Assembly: GCA_034926865.1 (NCBI GenBank)
Contig: JAYFQP010000016.1
Coordinates: forward strand, 14,370 to 78,369
Length of the DNA: 64,000 nt
DNA from: RGIG1902 sp034926865
GTDB taxonomy: Bacteria; Bacillota; Clostridia; Oscillospirales; Butyricicoccaceae
Direction: 5' to 3'
Positions 1 through 8,276 of the stretch are shown piece after piece (the first letter of the stretch is position 1; each line of letters begins with the position of its first letter). The position numbers and the translations under genes are program-made. A model generated the notes under the pieces. It was not told where the DNA came from, ran no database searches, and saw only the letters and a list, made by a program, of their open reading frames with translations.

Positions 1-2
1 CC

Positions 3-1715
3 GAGGCGGGCGCAGTCTGTGCGGTTACCGGGCTTACAAGAACAGTACCCGGTATGGGCCTTGGAACAGAGGAAGCAAGTTCAGATTCGCCTCAGCTTGA
101 GCCTGTTTTGACATACCGCCTGATATATCCTAACGAGCTTGAGGCCAGCACTGTGCTTGGGTACGCCAAGAAGCTTGAGGAGGAAGATCCCCAGCTAAAG
201 GTGGAGTGGAACAGCCAATTGGGTGAGATTCATATGCGCCTCATGGGGGAAGTTCAGCTTGAGGTGCTGCAGCAAATATTCCTTTCAAGGTTTGGCGTAG
301 AGGTCGGTTTTGGCGAGGGAGATATTGTATACCGAGAGACGATAACCGAGGCTGTGGAGGGGATAGGCCACTATGAGCCGCTGCGCCACTACGCCGAGGT
401 CAGGCTTCTGTTGGAGCCGGGCGAGAGGGGAAGCGGAATGGAGTATGCATCTGCATGCAGCGTGAATGAGCTTGATGTAAACTGGCAGCACCTGATAATG
501 ACACATCTTTCGGAGCGCGAGCATATCGGAGTTTTGACAGGTTCGCCTGTAACAGATATCCGGATAACGCTTCTGGCGGGCAGGAATCATCTGAAGCATA
601 CCGAGGGGGGAGACTTCCGCGAGGCAACTTACCGCGCTGTGCGGCAGGGGCTGAAGCGGGCTAAAAGTCTCTTGCTTGAGCCCTATTACTATTTCAGATT
701 AGAGGTTCCTTCCGAAAACGCCGGCAGGGCTATCTCAGACATACAGCGTATGAGCGGCCATTTCGAACCGGCTGAGATAGACGATGGAACGGCGGTCATC
801 ACCGGAGAGGCGCCTGTTTCGGAGATGAGGGGATATCAGCGGGAGATGACTTCGTATACAAAGGGCAGGGGCAGGATATTGCTGAGAGTTAAGGGGTATG
901 AGCCATGCCATAATCAGCAGCAGGTGATAGAACGCCTAGGGTATGAGAGCGACAGAGACACGGAAAACCCCTATGATTCGGTATTCTGCGATCATGGGTC
1001 TGGGCATGTGGTGCCGTGGTACAAGGTGCCGTCGTGCGCCCATACCATAAGCCCATACAAAACAAGGCTTAACAAGGTGGAATTGCCGTCTGATAATATG
1101 GCAGAAAGAAAAAAATCTGAACTGGTTCCCTTTTCTCTGGAGGAAGAGAAAATTCTTTCCAGCATTTTTGAGATGACCTACGGGACCAGTATCGCGCGAA
1201 ATAGTTTCAGCCCTGTCAAAAAGGAAACGAAAGAGGACAAGGCCCCTCAGAAGCCGGTGTTTGTACCTCAAAGGGGCGATGAATACCTTCTTGTAGACGG
1301 ATATAACATAATATTCGCTTGGGATGAGCTCAGAGAGCTTGCCGAGAAAGATCTTGAAGCGGCAAGGCAGACCCTTACCAATATTCTTGTAAATTACCAT
1401 GGATATAGGGGGAGCACAGTCATACTAGTTTATGATTCGTACAAAGTTAAAGGCGGAGTGGAGAAAACTGAGCAAATAAACGGCCTTTATGTCGTCTACA
1501 CAAAAGAGAAAGAGACGGCAGATATGTATATTGAAAGAGTCACATTTGAAATAGCGAGGAAAAACAGGGTAAGGGTAGCTACTTCAGACGGGCTTGAGCA
1601 GATGATAATACTGGGGCATGGAGCCATCAGAGTTCCTGCATCCGAGCTGCGTCAAGAGGTTGAAAGCGTAAACCGCGAGATAAGGACCATACTTGATCTC
1701 AGCGTGCAGCGATAG
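3..1715 (+). CDS. EF-G/Tet(M)-like translation GTPase fused to YacP/Rae1-like NYN nuclease (5' partial)
   Basis: The frame is already open at the left edge, so the GTPase (G) domain and most of domain II lie outside the window. What remains reads as the end of domain II, domain III (LTYRLIYPNELEAS...), domain IV (GHYEPLRHYAEVRL) and domain V (QREMTSYTKGRGRI), the order seen in EF-G and ribosomal protection proteins. A Cys/His-containing linker (CDHGSGH...CAH) follows. From about nt 1278 a NYN/PIN-like domain begins with LVDGYNIIF, then VYDSY and TSDG; the likely catalytic Asp codons are at 1296, 1434 and 1587, with another at 1521. YacP of Bacillus subtilis (Rae1) is known as a ribosome-associated mRNA endonuclease acting in the A site. 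The inferred role is a ribosome-directed factor carrying its own nuclease. Similar fusions occur in Clostridia, usually annotated only as tetracycline-resistance-like. Real tetracycline resistance is not implied. Confidence 0.85.
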   Translation, partial: EAGAVCAVTGLTRTVPGMGLGTEEASSDSPQLEPVLTYRLIYPNELEASTVLGYAKKLEEEDPQLKVEWNSQLGEIHMRLMGEVQLEVLQQIFLSRFGVEVGFGEGDIVYRETITEAVEGIGHYEPLRHYAEVRLLLEPGERGSGMEYASACSVNELDVNWQHLIMTHLSEREHIGVLTGSPVTDIRITLLAGRNHLKHTEGGDFREATYRAVRQGLKRAKSLLLEPYYYFRLEVPSENAGRAISDIQRMSGHFEPAEIDDGTAVITGEAPVSEMRGYQREMTSYTKGRGRILLRVKGYEPCHNQQQVIERLGYESDRDTENPYDSVFCDHGSGHVVPWYKVPSCAHTISPYKTRLNKVELPSDNMAERKKSELVPFSLEEEKILSSIFEMTYGTSIARNSFSPVKKETKEDKAPQKPVFVPQRGDEYLLVDGYNIIFAWDELRELAEKDLEAARQTLTNILVNYHGYRGSTVILVYDSYKVKGGVEKTEQINGLYVVYTKEKETADMYIERVTFEIARKNRVRVATSDGLEQMIILGHGAIRVPASELRQEVESVNREIRTILDLSVQR

Positions 1716-1731
1716 TTCTAAAAAACAAACG

Positions 1732-1774
1732 AAAAGCGTTTTGAGATGTTCGGATCATCTCAAAACGCTTTTTT
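1732..1774 (+). terminator. Intrinsic terminator after the GTPase-NYN gene
   Basis: A perfect 17-bp stem (AAAAGCGTTTTGAGATG and its complement) with a 7-nt loop runs into a T tract. It starts 17 nt after the stop codon. It faces a convergent MarR gene and may stop both. Confidence 0.9.
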
Positions 1775-1840
1775 ATTAAAGAAGAGACCAAAAAAGAACC
1801 ACTATGCATGGCATGGGCGTTTATATTTTATGTTAGTCTT

Positions 1841-2365
1841 TTACTCAGGAAGGATTCCAATTTGCTTTTTTAACTGCTCATCGTTTTTGTGCACTTCAAT
1901 TATCAGAGCGGCGATGTCGATAGGGCAGACTGAATCACCCCCTGATGCGGGGGCGAGGTTTTTTAGTATTTTGGTGAGTATCGAGTCAAGAGAATCAAGC
2001 TCGTCCGTTGACAGATCCTTGAACATCAGGCTGTAGAGGGTGTTTACCATTTTGCGGTTGTTGTCGCATCTTATGATGCCCTCTTCGGTTATCGACAGGC
2101 GATTGCAGCGCAGATTATCTGGATCTGTGCTCTTTATGAGCAGGCCGGATTTCTGAAGCCTTTTGGTAGAAGTAGAAATCGAAGCCGGGGTGACGCAAAG
2201 CTTTTCGGCGATTTCTATCTGGGTACAGCTGTCGTGCTGCCTTATATATTCCAATATAGGCAGCTGCCCGAAATAGAGCTCTATGTCGGGCTGTGACTTC
2301 TGGATGAATATCCTTCGCAAAAGGTGGATTTTTTGCATCTTTGCCGCGAGCTCGTTATAAATCAA
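1841..2365 (-). CDS. MarR family winged-helix regulator
   Basis: A 174-residue protein with a MarR-type winged helix: an N-terminal helix bundle, recognition region TQIEIAEKLCVTPASIS (about residues 48-64), then the wing with DPDNLRCNRLSITEEG. The C-terminal tail of about 35 residues (GGDSVCPIDIAALIIEV) is longer than in minimal MarR proteins and carries a Cys. The start is TTG at 2365, supported by AAGGAG nine bases upstream. It lies 16 nt downstream of the YtvI-like gene on the same strand, so the two are probably co-transcribed and the regulator may control this small operon. The ligand is unknown. Confidence 0.85.
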   Translation of the reverse strand: MIYNELAAKMQKIHLLRRIFIQKSQPDIELYFGQLPILEYIRQHDSCTQIEIAEKLCVTPASISTSTKRLQKSGLLIKSTDPDNLRCNRLSITEEGIIRCDNNRKMVNTLYSLMFKDLSTDELDSLDSILTKILKNLAPASGGDSVCPIDIAALIIEVHKNDEQLKKQIGILPE

Positions 2366-2381
2366 TTATTTCAGCTCCTTT

Positions 2382-3449
2382 TCAGTTCCAAAGTTTTATA
2401 TATCCGAGATCCTGGAGTTTTAAAATAGAGAGCACGGCTATGGGAAGAAAGACCATCCCGAAGAATCCGCCCAGCCGGAAGCCGCCGTACATGCTGAGAA
2501 GCGTTACAAGCGGGTTGAGCCCGATCTTTTCGCCGACAATTTTAGGCTCAAGGCTATTGCGGACCAAAAGCACGATTACATAAGTTATAAGCAGCCCTGC
2601 GGCCATTTTGAAAGAGCCCGTCAGCAGGCACAAAATGACCCAAGGCAGAATGACTGTGCCTACGCCGAGGATTGGAAGTGCGTCTACCACCGACACGGCA
2701 GCCGCAACTAAGATCGCATTATCCTGCCCCAGAATGAAAAAGGCAATGGAGAGCATCAGCCATGTGATGCACATCAGGATGAGCTGAGCTTTTATCCATT
2801 TGAATACAGAGGTATATAGAAAATGTTTTAATTTGTAAATAGCTTCAAAGGCTGCGGGAGAAACCACGCGGGCGGCCAAGGCCTTTATTTCGTTCCGCTG
2901 GACTGTAAAAAAATATGTCCCCATGAATATGAATACTATTGTGAACAATAGCCCCGGGATAAACCCTGCGGCAGAGGACACGGTTGCGAAAAGCCTTACA
3001 AAATCTATCTGAGGCATGGCTGAGGATAAAAGATCTTCAAGCGATATGAAGGGCATGTCCTTAAGCATTGGGAAAAATTCGCGGATAAAACGCGCGATTA
3101 GGTCTTCAAAAACTGCGATATCTGCCCGGAAGCTCTCGATAAGAGACGGAATAGAGTTTAAAAGCTTACCTGATCTGTAGATCAAAAATGATGCGGCAAA
3201 GTAAAGAAAAATCCCGGCAAGGCATAGAATAAGAAGGGTGAAAAAAGCGGCCACAATCCCGCGGGGGATAGGAGTCTTGTCTGAAATGAAGTTGACTGGT
3301 GCGCTTATCATCCATGAGAATAAAAGCGCCGTGAGTAATGGCCAGCCCCACCTGAACCCATAGCGAGCAAAGGAGCAGATAATAGAGGTTACGAGGATTA
3401 TATAGCCGAGCTTTAAAAAAAAATTAATATGTTTGTTTTCATGAAGCAT
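2382..3449 (-). CDS. AI-2E family / YtvI-like integral membrane protein
   Basis: A 355-residue polytopic membrane protein of the AI-2E transporter (UPF0118) family, closest in feel to sporulation protein YtvI. Typical motifs are visible: DALPILGVGTVILPW and the C-terminal stretch LEPKIVGEKIGLNPLVTLLS followed by GGF..GG. Two N-terminal membrane segments, a soluble amphipathic middle (about residues 95-145) and a C-terminal multi-helix part match the family layout. I prefer the ATG at 3449 (GGGAG about 11 nt upstream) over an in-frame GTG at 3476 that has no ribosome site. Substrate is unknown; family members have been linked to AI-2 export, Na+/H+ exchange or sporulation. Confidence 0.8.
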   Translation of the reverse strand: MLHENKHINFFLKLGYIILVTSIICSFARYGFRWGWPLLTALLFSWMISAPVNFISDKTPIPRGIVAAFFTLLILCLAGIFLYFAASFLIYRSGKLLNSIPSLIESFRADIAVFEDLIARFIREFFPMLKDMPFISLEDLLSSAMPQIDFVRLFATVSSAAGFIPGLLFTIVFIFMGTYFFTVQRNEIKALAARVVSPAAFEAIYKLKHFLYTSVFKWIKAQLILMCITWLMLSIAFFILGQDNAILVAAAVSVVDALPILGVGTVILPWVILCLLTGSFKMAAGLLITYVIVLLVRNSLEPKIVGEKIGLNPLVTLLSMYGGFRLGGFFGMVFLPIAVLSILKLQDLGYIKLWN

Positions 3450-3499
3450 ATCTTTAAATACTCCCAGGGAGCGCACCGAAACCGGGCATGGGCTGTCCC

Positions 3500-3541
3500 G
3501 GAAAACCAGAGCTCCCGCCCATAGGCCCCAGGCTGGTTTTA
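3500..3541 (-). other. Structured leader upstream of the YtvI-like gene
   Basis: AAAACCAG and CTGGTTTT arms enclose a GC-rich interior. A second pair (CCGGG/CCCGG, about 3483-3502) lies next to it. Both fall in the 5' leader of the minus-strand membrane-protein gene. No known riboswitch consensus was recognised. Confidence 0.3.
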
Positions 3542-3567
3542 TGAAAAAACATGCCTTTATGAAGCCA

Positions 3568-3595
3568 TTGTCTATTTAATCACAGTTATTATACA
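3568..3595 (+). promoter_or_regulatory. Candidate promoter for aspartokinase
   Basis: TTGTCT (3568-3573) and TATACA (3590-3595) are separated by 16 nt, about 95 nt before the lysC start. The match is moderate. The leader is too short to hold a lysine riboswitch. Confidence 0.4.
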
Positions 3596-3691
3596 CTATT
3601 GTTTTGCCGATTAATAGTCAAAACAAAAAATTATCCGATCTTGCGCCGCGGCATATATTGGATTAAAAGCTATTTTTTCAGGAGGATACAT

Positions 3692-4855
3692 ATGTCGCTT
3701 ATTGTGGAAAAATTCGGGGGCACATCTCTCGGTGACATTGATAAAATCAAAAGGGCTGCCGCTATTGCTGCTAAAGACAGCCGGCGGGGGGATATGGTGG
3801 TTGTGGTGGTGTCCGCGCCCGGGGGCACAACTGACGACCTTATAGCTATGGCCAAGGAGATAGACAAAATTCCTTGCGGAAGAGAGCTTGACATGCTTAT
3901 GTCTGCAGGAGAACAAATATCTGCTGCGCTTATGTCTATGGCTCTTATGGAAATAGGAGTGGAGGCTGTATCGCTTTGCGGATGGCAGGCCGGGATAAAT
4001 ACCGACAGCACTCACGGCAATGCCGTGATAAAATATATTGATACCGCGCGCGTGCTGGGCGAGCTCAGAGATGGGCGAGTAGTCGTTGCGGCAGGATTTC
4101 AGGGGGTGGACCAATGGAACGATATAACAACAATCGGCCGGGGAGGCTCGGATACTACGGCCGTCGCTCTGGCCGCGGCCCTGGGCGCAGACATATGCCG
4201 TATATATACGGACGTAGATGGAGTATATTCAGCAGACCCTGCAGCCGTACCTACAGCATTCAGGCATAAAAGCCTTGGCTATGACGAGATGCTTGAGATG
4301 TCAAGACTTGGAGCGAAGGTGCTGCATGACAGATCGGTAGCCATGGCAAAACGGTACGGCGTGACCATTGAGGTTAAAAAGTGCGGAGAAGACGAGGAGG
4401 GGACAGTGATAAACGGCGGTATCGGAGAAAAGGCGTCGATAGTGGGCGCTGCGCTGGGAGGTCCAATGATGATTGCCTGCGTTTCCGATGGCAAAGACCA
4501 GGAAAAACGCAGGAAGCTTTTTGCCGGGCTGGCTAAAAAAGGCGTAAATATAGATACTATCTCATGGGGAGAGCAGCTTGCATTCACATCTTCCGCAAAC
4601 AATAAGGTTCGCATCGAAACTGCGCTGGCGGAGCTTTTTCCGGAGCGCTGGAGGATACAGGAAGGCTCAAGGATGCTGTCGATAATAGGCAGCGGAATAA
4701 CATCTGCCCAGACGGCCGGAATGCTTGAGTGTCTTGCAGAAGAGGGCATAGGAATCAGCGGAGTCACAAGCGGGAATATCAGCGTATCTGCACTTGTGGA
4801 CGAGGAGTACGCTTTACAGGGGCTTAAAACGGTACATCGAAGGTTCCTTGAATAG
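3692..4855 (+). CDS. lysC: Aspartate kinase
   Basis: Aspartokinase phosphorylates aspartate in the first step toward lysine, threonine, methionine and diaminopimelate. The 387-residue protein has the amino acid kinase fold with KFGGTS at residues 6-11, VVVSAPGGTTDDL, and the nucleotide/aspartate motif GRGGSDTTAVALAAAL. A regulatory C-terminal half follows (about 265-387) with two ACT-like repeats, including GVNIDTISWGEQLAFT. The ATG at 3692 is preceded by GGAGGA at 3681-3686; an upstream in-frame start lacks a ribosome site. The gene stands alone, without dap or hom neighbours. Feedback control by lysine and/or threonine is expected from the ACT domains, but the isozyme class cannot be told. 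Confidence 0.93.
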   Translation: MSLIVEKFGGTSLGDIDKIKRAAAIAAKDSRRGDMVVVVVSAPGGTTDDLIAMAKEIDKIPCGRELDMLMSAGEQISAALMSMALMEIGVEAVSLCGWQAGINTDSTHGNAVIKYIDTARVLGELRDGRVVVAAGFQGVDQWNDITTIGRGGSDTTAVALAAALGADICRIYTDVDGVYSADPAAVPTAFRHKSLGYDEMLEMSRLGAKVLHDRSVAMAKRYGVTIEVKKCGEDEEGTVINGGIGEKASIVGAALGGPMMIACVSDGKDQEKRRKLFAGLAKKGVNIDTISWGEQLAFTSSANNKVRIETALAELFPERWRIQEGSRMLSIIGSGITSAQTAGMLECLAEEGIGISGVTSGNISVSALVDEEYALQGLKTVHRRFLE

Positions 4856-4898
4856 GCTTAGCAGCGCCCGCCCTTTTAGGGCGGGCGCTGCTAAGCCT
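4854..4898 (+). terminator. Perfect 20-bp hairpin at the lysC stop codon
   Basis: Stem AGGCTTAGCAGCGCCCGCCC, loop TTTTA, and an exact complement. It begins inside the stop codon. There is no T tract behind it, so it may be a weak terminator or an mRNA 3'-end stabiliser. Confidence 0.5.
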
Positions 4899-4980
4899 GG
4901 TGTTATAGCCGCAAGAGCCATGATGTATCTTACTTAAAGGTGTATTACTTAAAAAAGGCTAAAATATTTTTACTACCATG

Positions 4981-5009
4981 TTTAAAAAAACTATAAGGCA
5001 TGATAAAAT
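4981..5009 (+). promoter_or_regulatory. Candidate promoter for the rlmB operon
   Basis: TTTAAA (4981-4986) and TAAAAT (5004-5009) are spaced 17 nt apart, with TG one base before the -10 (extended -10). It lies 27 nt before the rlmB start. Confidence 0.5.
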
Positions 5010-5035
5010 AAAAGATACTTTACGGAGGTGCCGAT

Positions 5036-5881
5036 GTGAGAGAATATAAAGATAACGGACAGGGTGCAAGACCGGCAAAACAGTGGGGGAAAAAGCCCAA
5101 CAGGTCTGATTATGCAAATGGCCGCGGAAAGCCGCGCCAGGAAGAGGACGAAGGGCGCGACCTTATAATCGAAGGGAAGAACGCCGTTTGGGAAGCACTT
5201 GAAAACGGCAGGGAAATAGATAAGATACTTTTTGCTTCGGGTTCGCATAAGAGTGTCGGGCACATAATCGCTAAGGCACGGGAACTGGGGATCACCGCGC
5301 AGGAAACCGACAAACACAAACTGGACAAGCTTTCTGATACGGATGCACATCAGGGAATAATAGCAATGTGTGCCGCGGCGGCTTATTCTACGATGGAGGA
5401 TATACTGGCCCTTGCAAAAGTTAGGGGAGAAGTTCCACTCATCATACTTTGTGACGGCATAACAGATCCCCATAACCTTGGGGCAATAATCAGGTCAGCA
5501 GAAGTGGCTGGGGCACATGGGGTAGTGATACCAAAGCGCCGCAGCGCCGGGCTGAACGGGGCCTGCGCAAAGGCTGCTGCCGGAGCCCTTGAATATGTGC
5601 CCGTGGCAAAATGCGGCAACCTTCAGCAGGCCATCGCTTTTCTAAAGGAGCACGGAGTGTTTGCCTTTGCCGCAGATATGGGCGGAGACAGCATGTACGG
5701 AGTTGACATGCGTCTTCCGGCCGCTATAGTGATAGGGGCAGAGGGAAGCGGTATATCCAAGGCTGTTAAGGAAAACTGTGATTTTGTCGTCAGTATACCG
5801 CAAAAAGGAAAAATTCAGTCGCTTAATGCTTCAAACGCGGCGGCGGTGCTGCTATATGAGGCGCTGAGACAAAGAGGATAA
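5036..5881 (+). CDS. rlmB: 23S rRNA 2'-O-ribose methyltransferase, RlmB/TrmH family
   Basis: A SpoU/TrmH-family RNA methyltransferase (281 aa). After a basic, glycine-rich start come the SpoU substrate-binding domain (IIEGKNAVWEALENGREID) and the knotted SAM-binding domain with its three motifs: DPHNLGAIIRSAEVAG, IVIGAEGSGIS and IPQKGKIQSLNASNAAAVLLYE. Known RlmB enzymes methylate a conserved guanosine in 23S rRNA; here the target could be this or another rRNA/tRNA site. The start is GTG with GGAGGTG five bases upstream. A membrane-protein gene follows after 11 nt and is probably in the same transcript. Paired translation genes (this and the downstream EF-G) may be coincidence. Confidence 0.9.
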   Translation: MREYKDNGQGARPAKQWGKKPNRSDYANGRGKPRQEEDEGRDLIIEGKNAVWEALENGREIDKILFASGSHKSVGHIIAKARELGITAQETDKHKLDKLSDTDAHQGIIAMCAAAAYSTMEDILALAKVRGEVPLIILCDGITDPHNLGAIIRSAEVAGAHGVVIPKRRSAGLNGACAKAAAGALEYVPVAKCGNLQQAIAFLKEHGVFAFAADMGGDSMYGVDMRLPAAIVIGAEGSGISKAVKENCDFVVSIPQKGKIQSLNASNAAAVLLYEALRQRG

Positions 5882-5892
5882 CGGGTGATTTT

Positions 5893-8178
5893 TTGAGCGA
5901 AAAAACTAATGGAGAGCAGGAGCGCTTTTCCATCGATGATATAATTGCCGAGGTAAAGGCCGATAAAGAGGGCTATCCTCCATATCGCCCTCCGCAGGAG
6001 ATGAAGGAGGAGAAAACTCATCCACAGCCTGTGGATGAAAAACCCGTGCGGCTCCCTCGTACACCCTTTCATGGGCAGAGAAGCGGAGAGGGGGACGCTG
6101 CGTATGATGCCGTACCACAGACAGTAAAGGCGCCTGCGGATAGCGTAAAAGAGGATATCTCCCTCAAGCCGGACAAGAAGCATATTACCTTTGGCCATAA
6201 TAAAGAGGCTGCATATAAAGCACATGAGGAAATTTCTTCCGATACGCAAAGTAGCAGAGGAAGAAAAAACCATGAAGCTATTGATGAGCACGAAAAGGCC
6301 GGGAGCATCGGGCGTGAGGCTAAAAGAGAAGAGGCAGAGCCTGCCGCCGAGGAGAAAGCCCCTGGGCGCAGAATAATACTTTTTAAAAGCCGTAAGGCCA
6401 AAAAGGAAGAGTGCCAGGAAGAAGAAGGGATACCGCAGTACCCTGTTTCTGACGATGAAGAATACTATATAGAAGAAGAGCCTTACGAAGAGGATGAGGA
6501 AGAAGAGGAGCTTTATTATGATTTCCTCAATGTAGCCTTTGATGATCCTTCCAAGGCGGTTAGACGTTTGGGGCAGAAGCTTGTTGGCATGTCGGTCAGG
6601 CTTCTTTTTGTTGCGCTTTTGTTTTTGGTATCTGCGTATTTTACTTTCGGGGAGCAGCTTGGCTTGCCTGGAATACCTGATATATCTGTGCTGCCTGCTG
6701 AGTCCGCTCAGAATGGGATATTGGCTGTATGCGCTTTTCTTGGCCTTGCGCTCTCCTGGGAGGTTACCACTGCCGGAATATGGAGGATCTTTAAGCTAAG
6801 GCCTACGCTTGACAGCCTGACGGTATTTTCGTCTTTGACATCGGTTATCCATGGCGTGCTTATGACGTTGGGAATTTCGGGTGGGCAGCCGTTGGCGTCT
6901 GTTTCGATAATGTGTTGTTTTGCGGCGCTTGCCGCCAAGAGAAGCAGGGCCATAACCCTTCGAAGAACATACAAGTGTATGGAGATAGCAGCTGATCCCA
7001 TGGCTGTAAAAATTGTTGGAGGCAAAAAATACCCTGCGGCAATTAAGACTCATAACCGTGCTTATGACGAGATTCCCGAGATTGCCGGAAGGGATATGAC
7101 CGAGCGCAGCTCGAGCGTATTCGCCCCTATTGCCATAGTAGCCTCAATCGCATTGGCTGCAGCCGCAAGCTTTGGGCGCGGGGACGGCGAAAGATTTGTA
7201 TGGTCCCTTGCCGTTATCAGCGCGGTAATATCCCCATGTGCCCTCTGTATGTCATCGGTGAGACCGTGGGCGTCAGTAGGCAAAAAATTGTTCACTTCAG
7301 GTGCCGCGATACTCAACTACCGTTCTGCTGTAAGGATATCAAAAGCGAGAAGAGCGGTTATTTACGACGGAGATATCTTCCCGCTGGGGGCTGTCAATAT
7401 TGCCGGAATGAAGGTGACCTCAAATACGATAACCATGGAACAGGTGGTGGCTGACGCTGCCGCCGTCATGAAGGATATTGGCGGCGGGGTGGGCAAGGCT
7501 TTCGGCGATTTTGCCAGAGAGCAGTACCTTGTACCCAGAAAGGCGATAAACGTCAAGTATTTTGAAGGCGGAGGGATTGCCGCTCAGGTGCAGGGGGACT
7601 ATATCCTTATGGGCAGTTCAGAGTTCCTTACAAGGATGGGGGTTCTTGTACATGAGGGAAGCGACAAAAAGGAAGCGGTTTTTGTTTCTGTAAACTCTTA
7701 TCTTGCTGCAATATTTACTCTTAAATATACTGTACAGCCCCAGCCTTATGCCGCTTTTGGGCTTTTCAGCAAGCATGGAGTATCCGCCAATATGGCAGTA
7801 AAGGATTTCGGGGTCACGGAAAGGCTGGTGGAAAACCGCTTTTCGGTTAAAAAAAGCATGCTTAGCATACCCTCAATAGAGATGAAGGAAGCATGCTGGG
7901 ATGATGCTCTGGGTGTGGAGGAGCCTTCTTGCGCAATATTGACGCGCGACAGTGTTCTGGCCTTTGCCGAGGTGATAGCAGGGGCAAAAAATCTTTGCCG
8001 CTCGGTGAGGATAAATCTCTTCTGTGCTTATTCATGCAGTATTCTCGGCATGGTTACAATGTATTTTCTGGCAGCGATGGACAAGGCTTATCTCGCATCT
8101 CCTGCGAACATTGCCATATATTTACTTATATGGTATTTACCTATATGGTTCACAGGTATATTCATGACAAATTACTGA
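5893..8178 (+). CDS. Polytopic membrane protein resembling a decayed P1B-type ATPase
   Basis: 761 aa. Residues 1 to about 220 are charged and disordered (long E/D runs), with no metal-binding domain. Eight likely membrane segments follow (about 233-252, 275-292, 308-330, 335-348, 410-427, 437-453, 707-730, 739-760), the P1B-ATPase count and spacing. ISPCALCM (446-453) stands where P1B pumps have CPC. RAVIYDGDIFPLG (487-499) sits where DKTGT belongs: the Asp (492) remains but KTGT is lost. YFEGGGIAAQVQGDYILMGS resembles the nucleotide domain (GKGV...G..VLVG), but HP, TGDN and TGES are absent and the actuator domain is about 60 residues. Inferred to be a non-pumping pseudo-ATPase, perhaps a sensor or scaffold. 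The start is TTG. It follows rlmB by 11 nt. Confidence 0.6.
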   Translation: MSEKTNGEQERFSIDDIIAEVKADKEGYPPYRPPQEMKEEKTHPQPVDEKPVRLPRTPFHGQRSGEGDAAYDAVPQTVKAPADSVKEDISLKPDKKHITFGHNKEAAYKAHEEISSDTQSSRGRKNHEAIDEHEKAGSIGREAKREEAEPAAEEKAPGRRIILFKSRKAKKEECQEEEGIPQYPVSDDEEYYIEEEPYEEDEEEEELYYDFLNVAFDDPSKAVRRLGQKLVGMSVRLLFVALLFLVSAYFTFGEQLGLPGIPDISVLPAESAQNGILAVCAFLGLALSWEVTTAGIWRIFKLRPTLDSLTVFSSLTSVIHGVLMTLGISGGQPLASVSIMCCFAALAAKRSRAITLRRTYKCMEIAADPMAVKIVGGKKYPAAIKTHNRAYDEIPEIAGRDMTERSSSVFAPIAIVASIALAAAASFGRGDGERFVWSLAVISAVISPCALCMSSVRPWASVGKKLFTSGAAILNYRSAVRISKARRAVIYDGDIFPLGAVNIAGMKVTSNTITMEQVVADAAAVMKDIGGGVGKAFGDFAREQYLVPRKAINVKYFEGGGIAAQVQGDYILMGSSEFLTRMGVLVHEGSDKKEAVFVSVNSYLAAIFTLKYTVQPQPYAAFGLFSKHGVSANMAVKDFGVTERLVENRFSVKKSMLSIPSIEMKEACWDDALGVEEPSCAILTRDSVLAFAEVIAGAKNLCRSVRINLFCAYSCSILGMVTMYFLAAMDKAYLASPANIAIYLLIWYLPIWFTGIFMTNY

Positions 8179-8195
8179 AAGTTGCATAATAAATA

Positions 8196-8224
8196 TTGAA
8201 AACCAGCAGGCAATATTATATAAT
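8196..8224 (+). promoter_or_regulatory. Strong vegetative promoter for the EF-G paralogue
   Basis: TTGAAA (8196-8201), a 17-nt spacer, then an exact TATAAT (8219-8224), about 50 nt before the start codon. Confidence 0.85.
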
Positions 8225-8276
8225 CAGTACTATGAGTGAATAAAAGCACAACTAAATACAAAGGAGAGATAAACTT

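Noticed and set aside
3..1715. Acquired tetracycline resistance gene
   Set aside because: The NYN fusion and the lack of any mobile-element sign suggest a resident translation factor; resistance cannot be claimed.
3568..3691. Lysine riboswitch before aspartokinase
   Set aside because: Leader of about 95 nt is too short, and neither the conserved core nor a terminator switch is seen.
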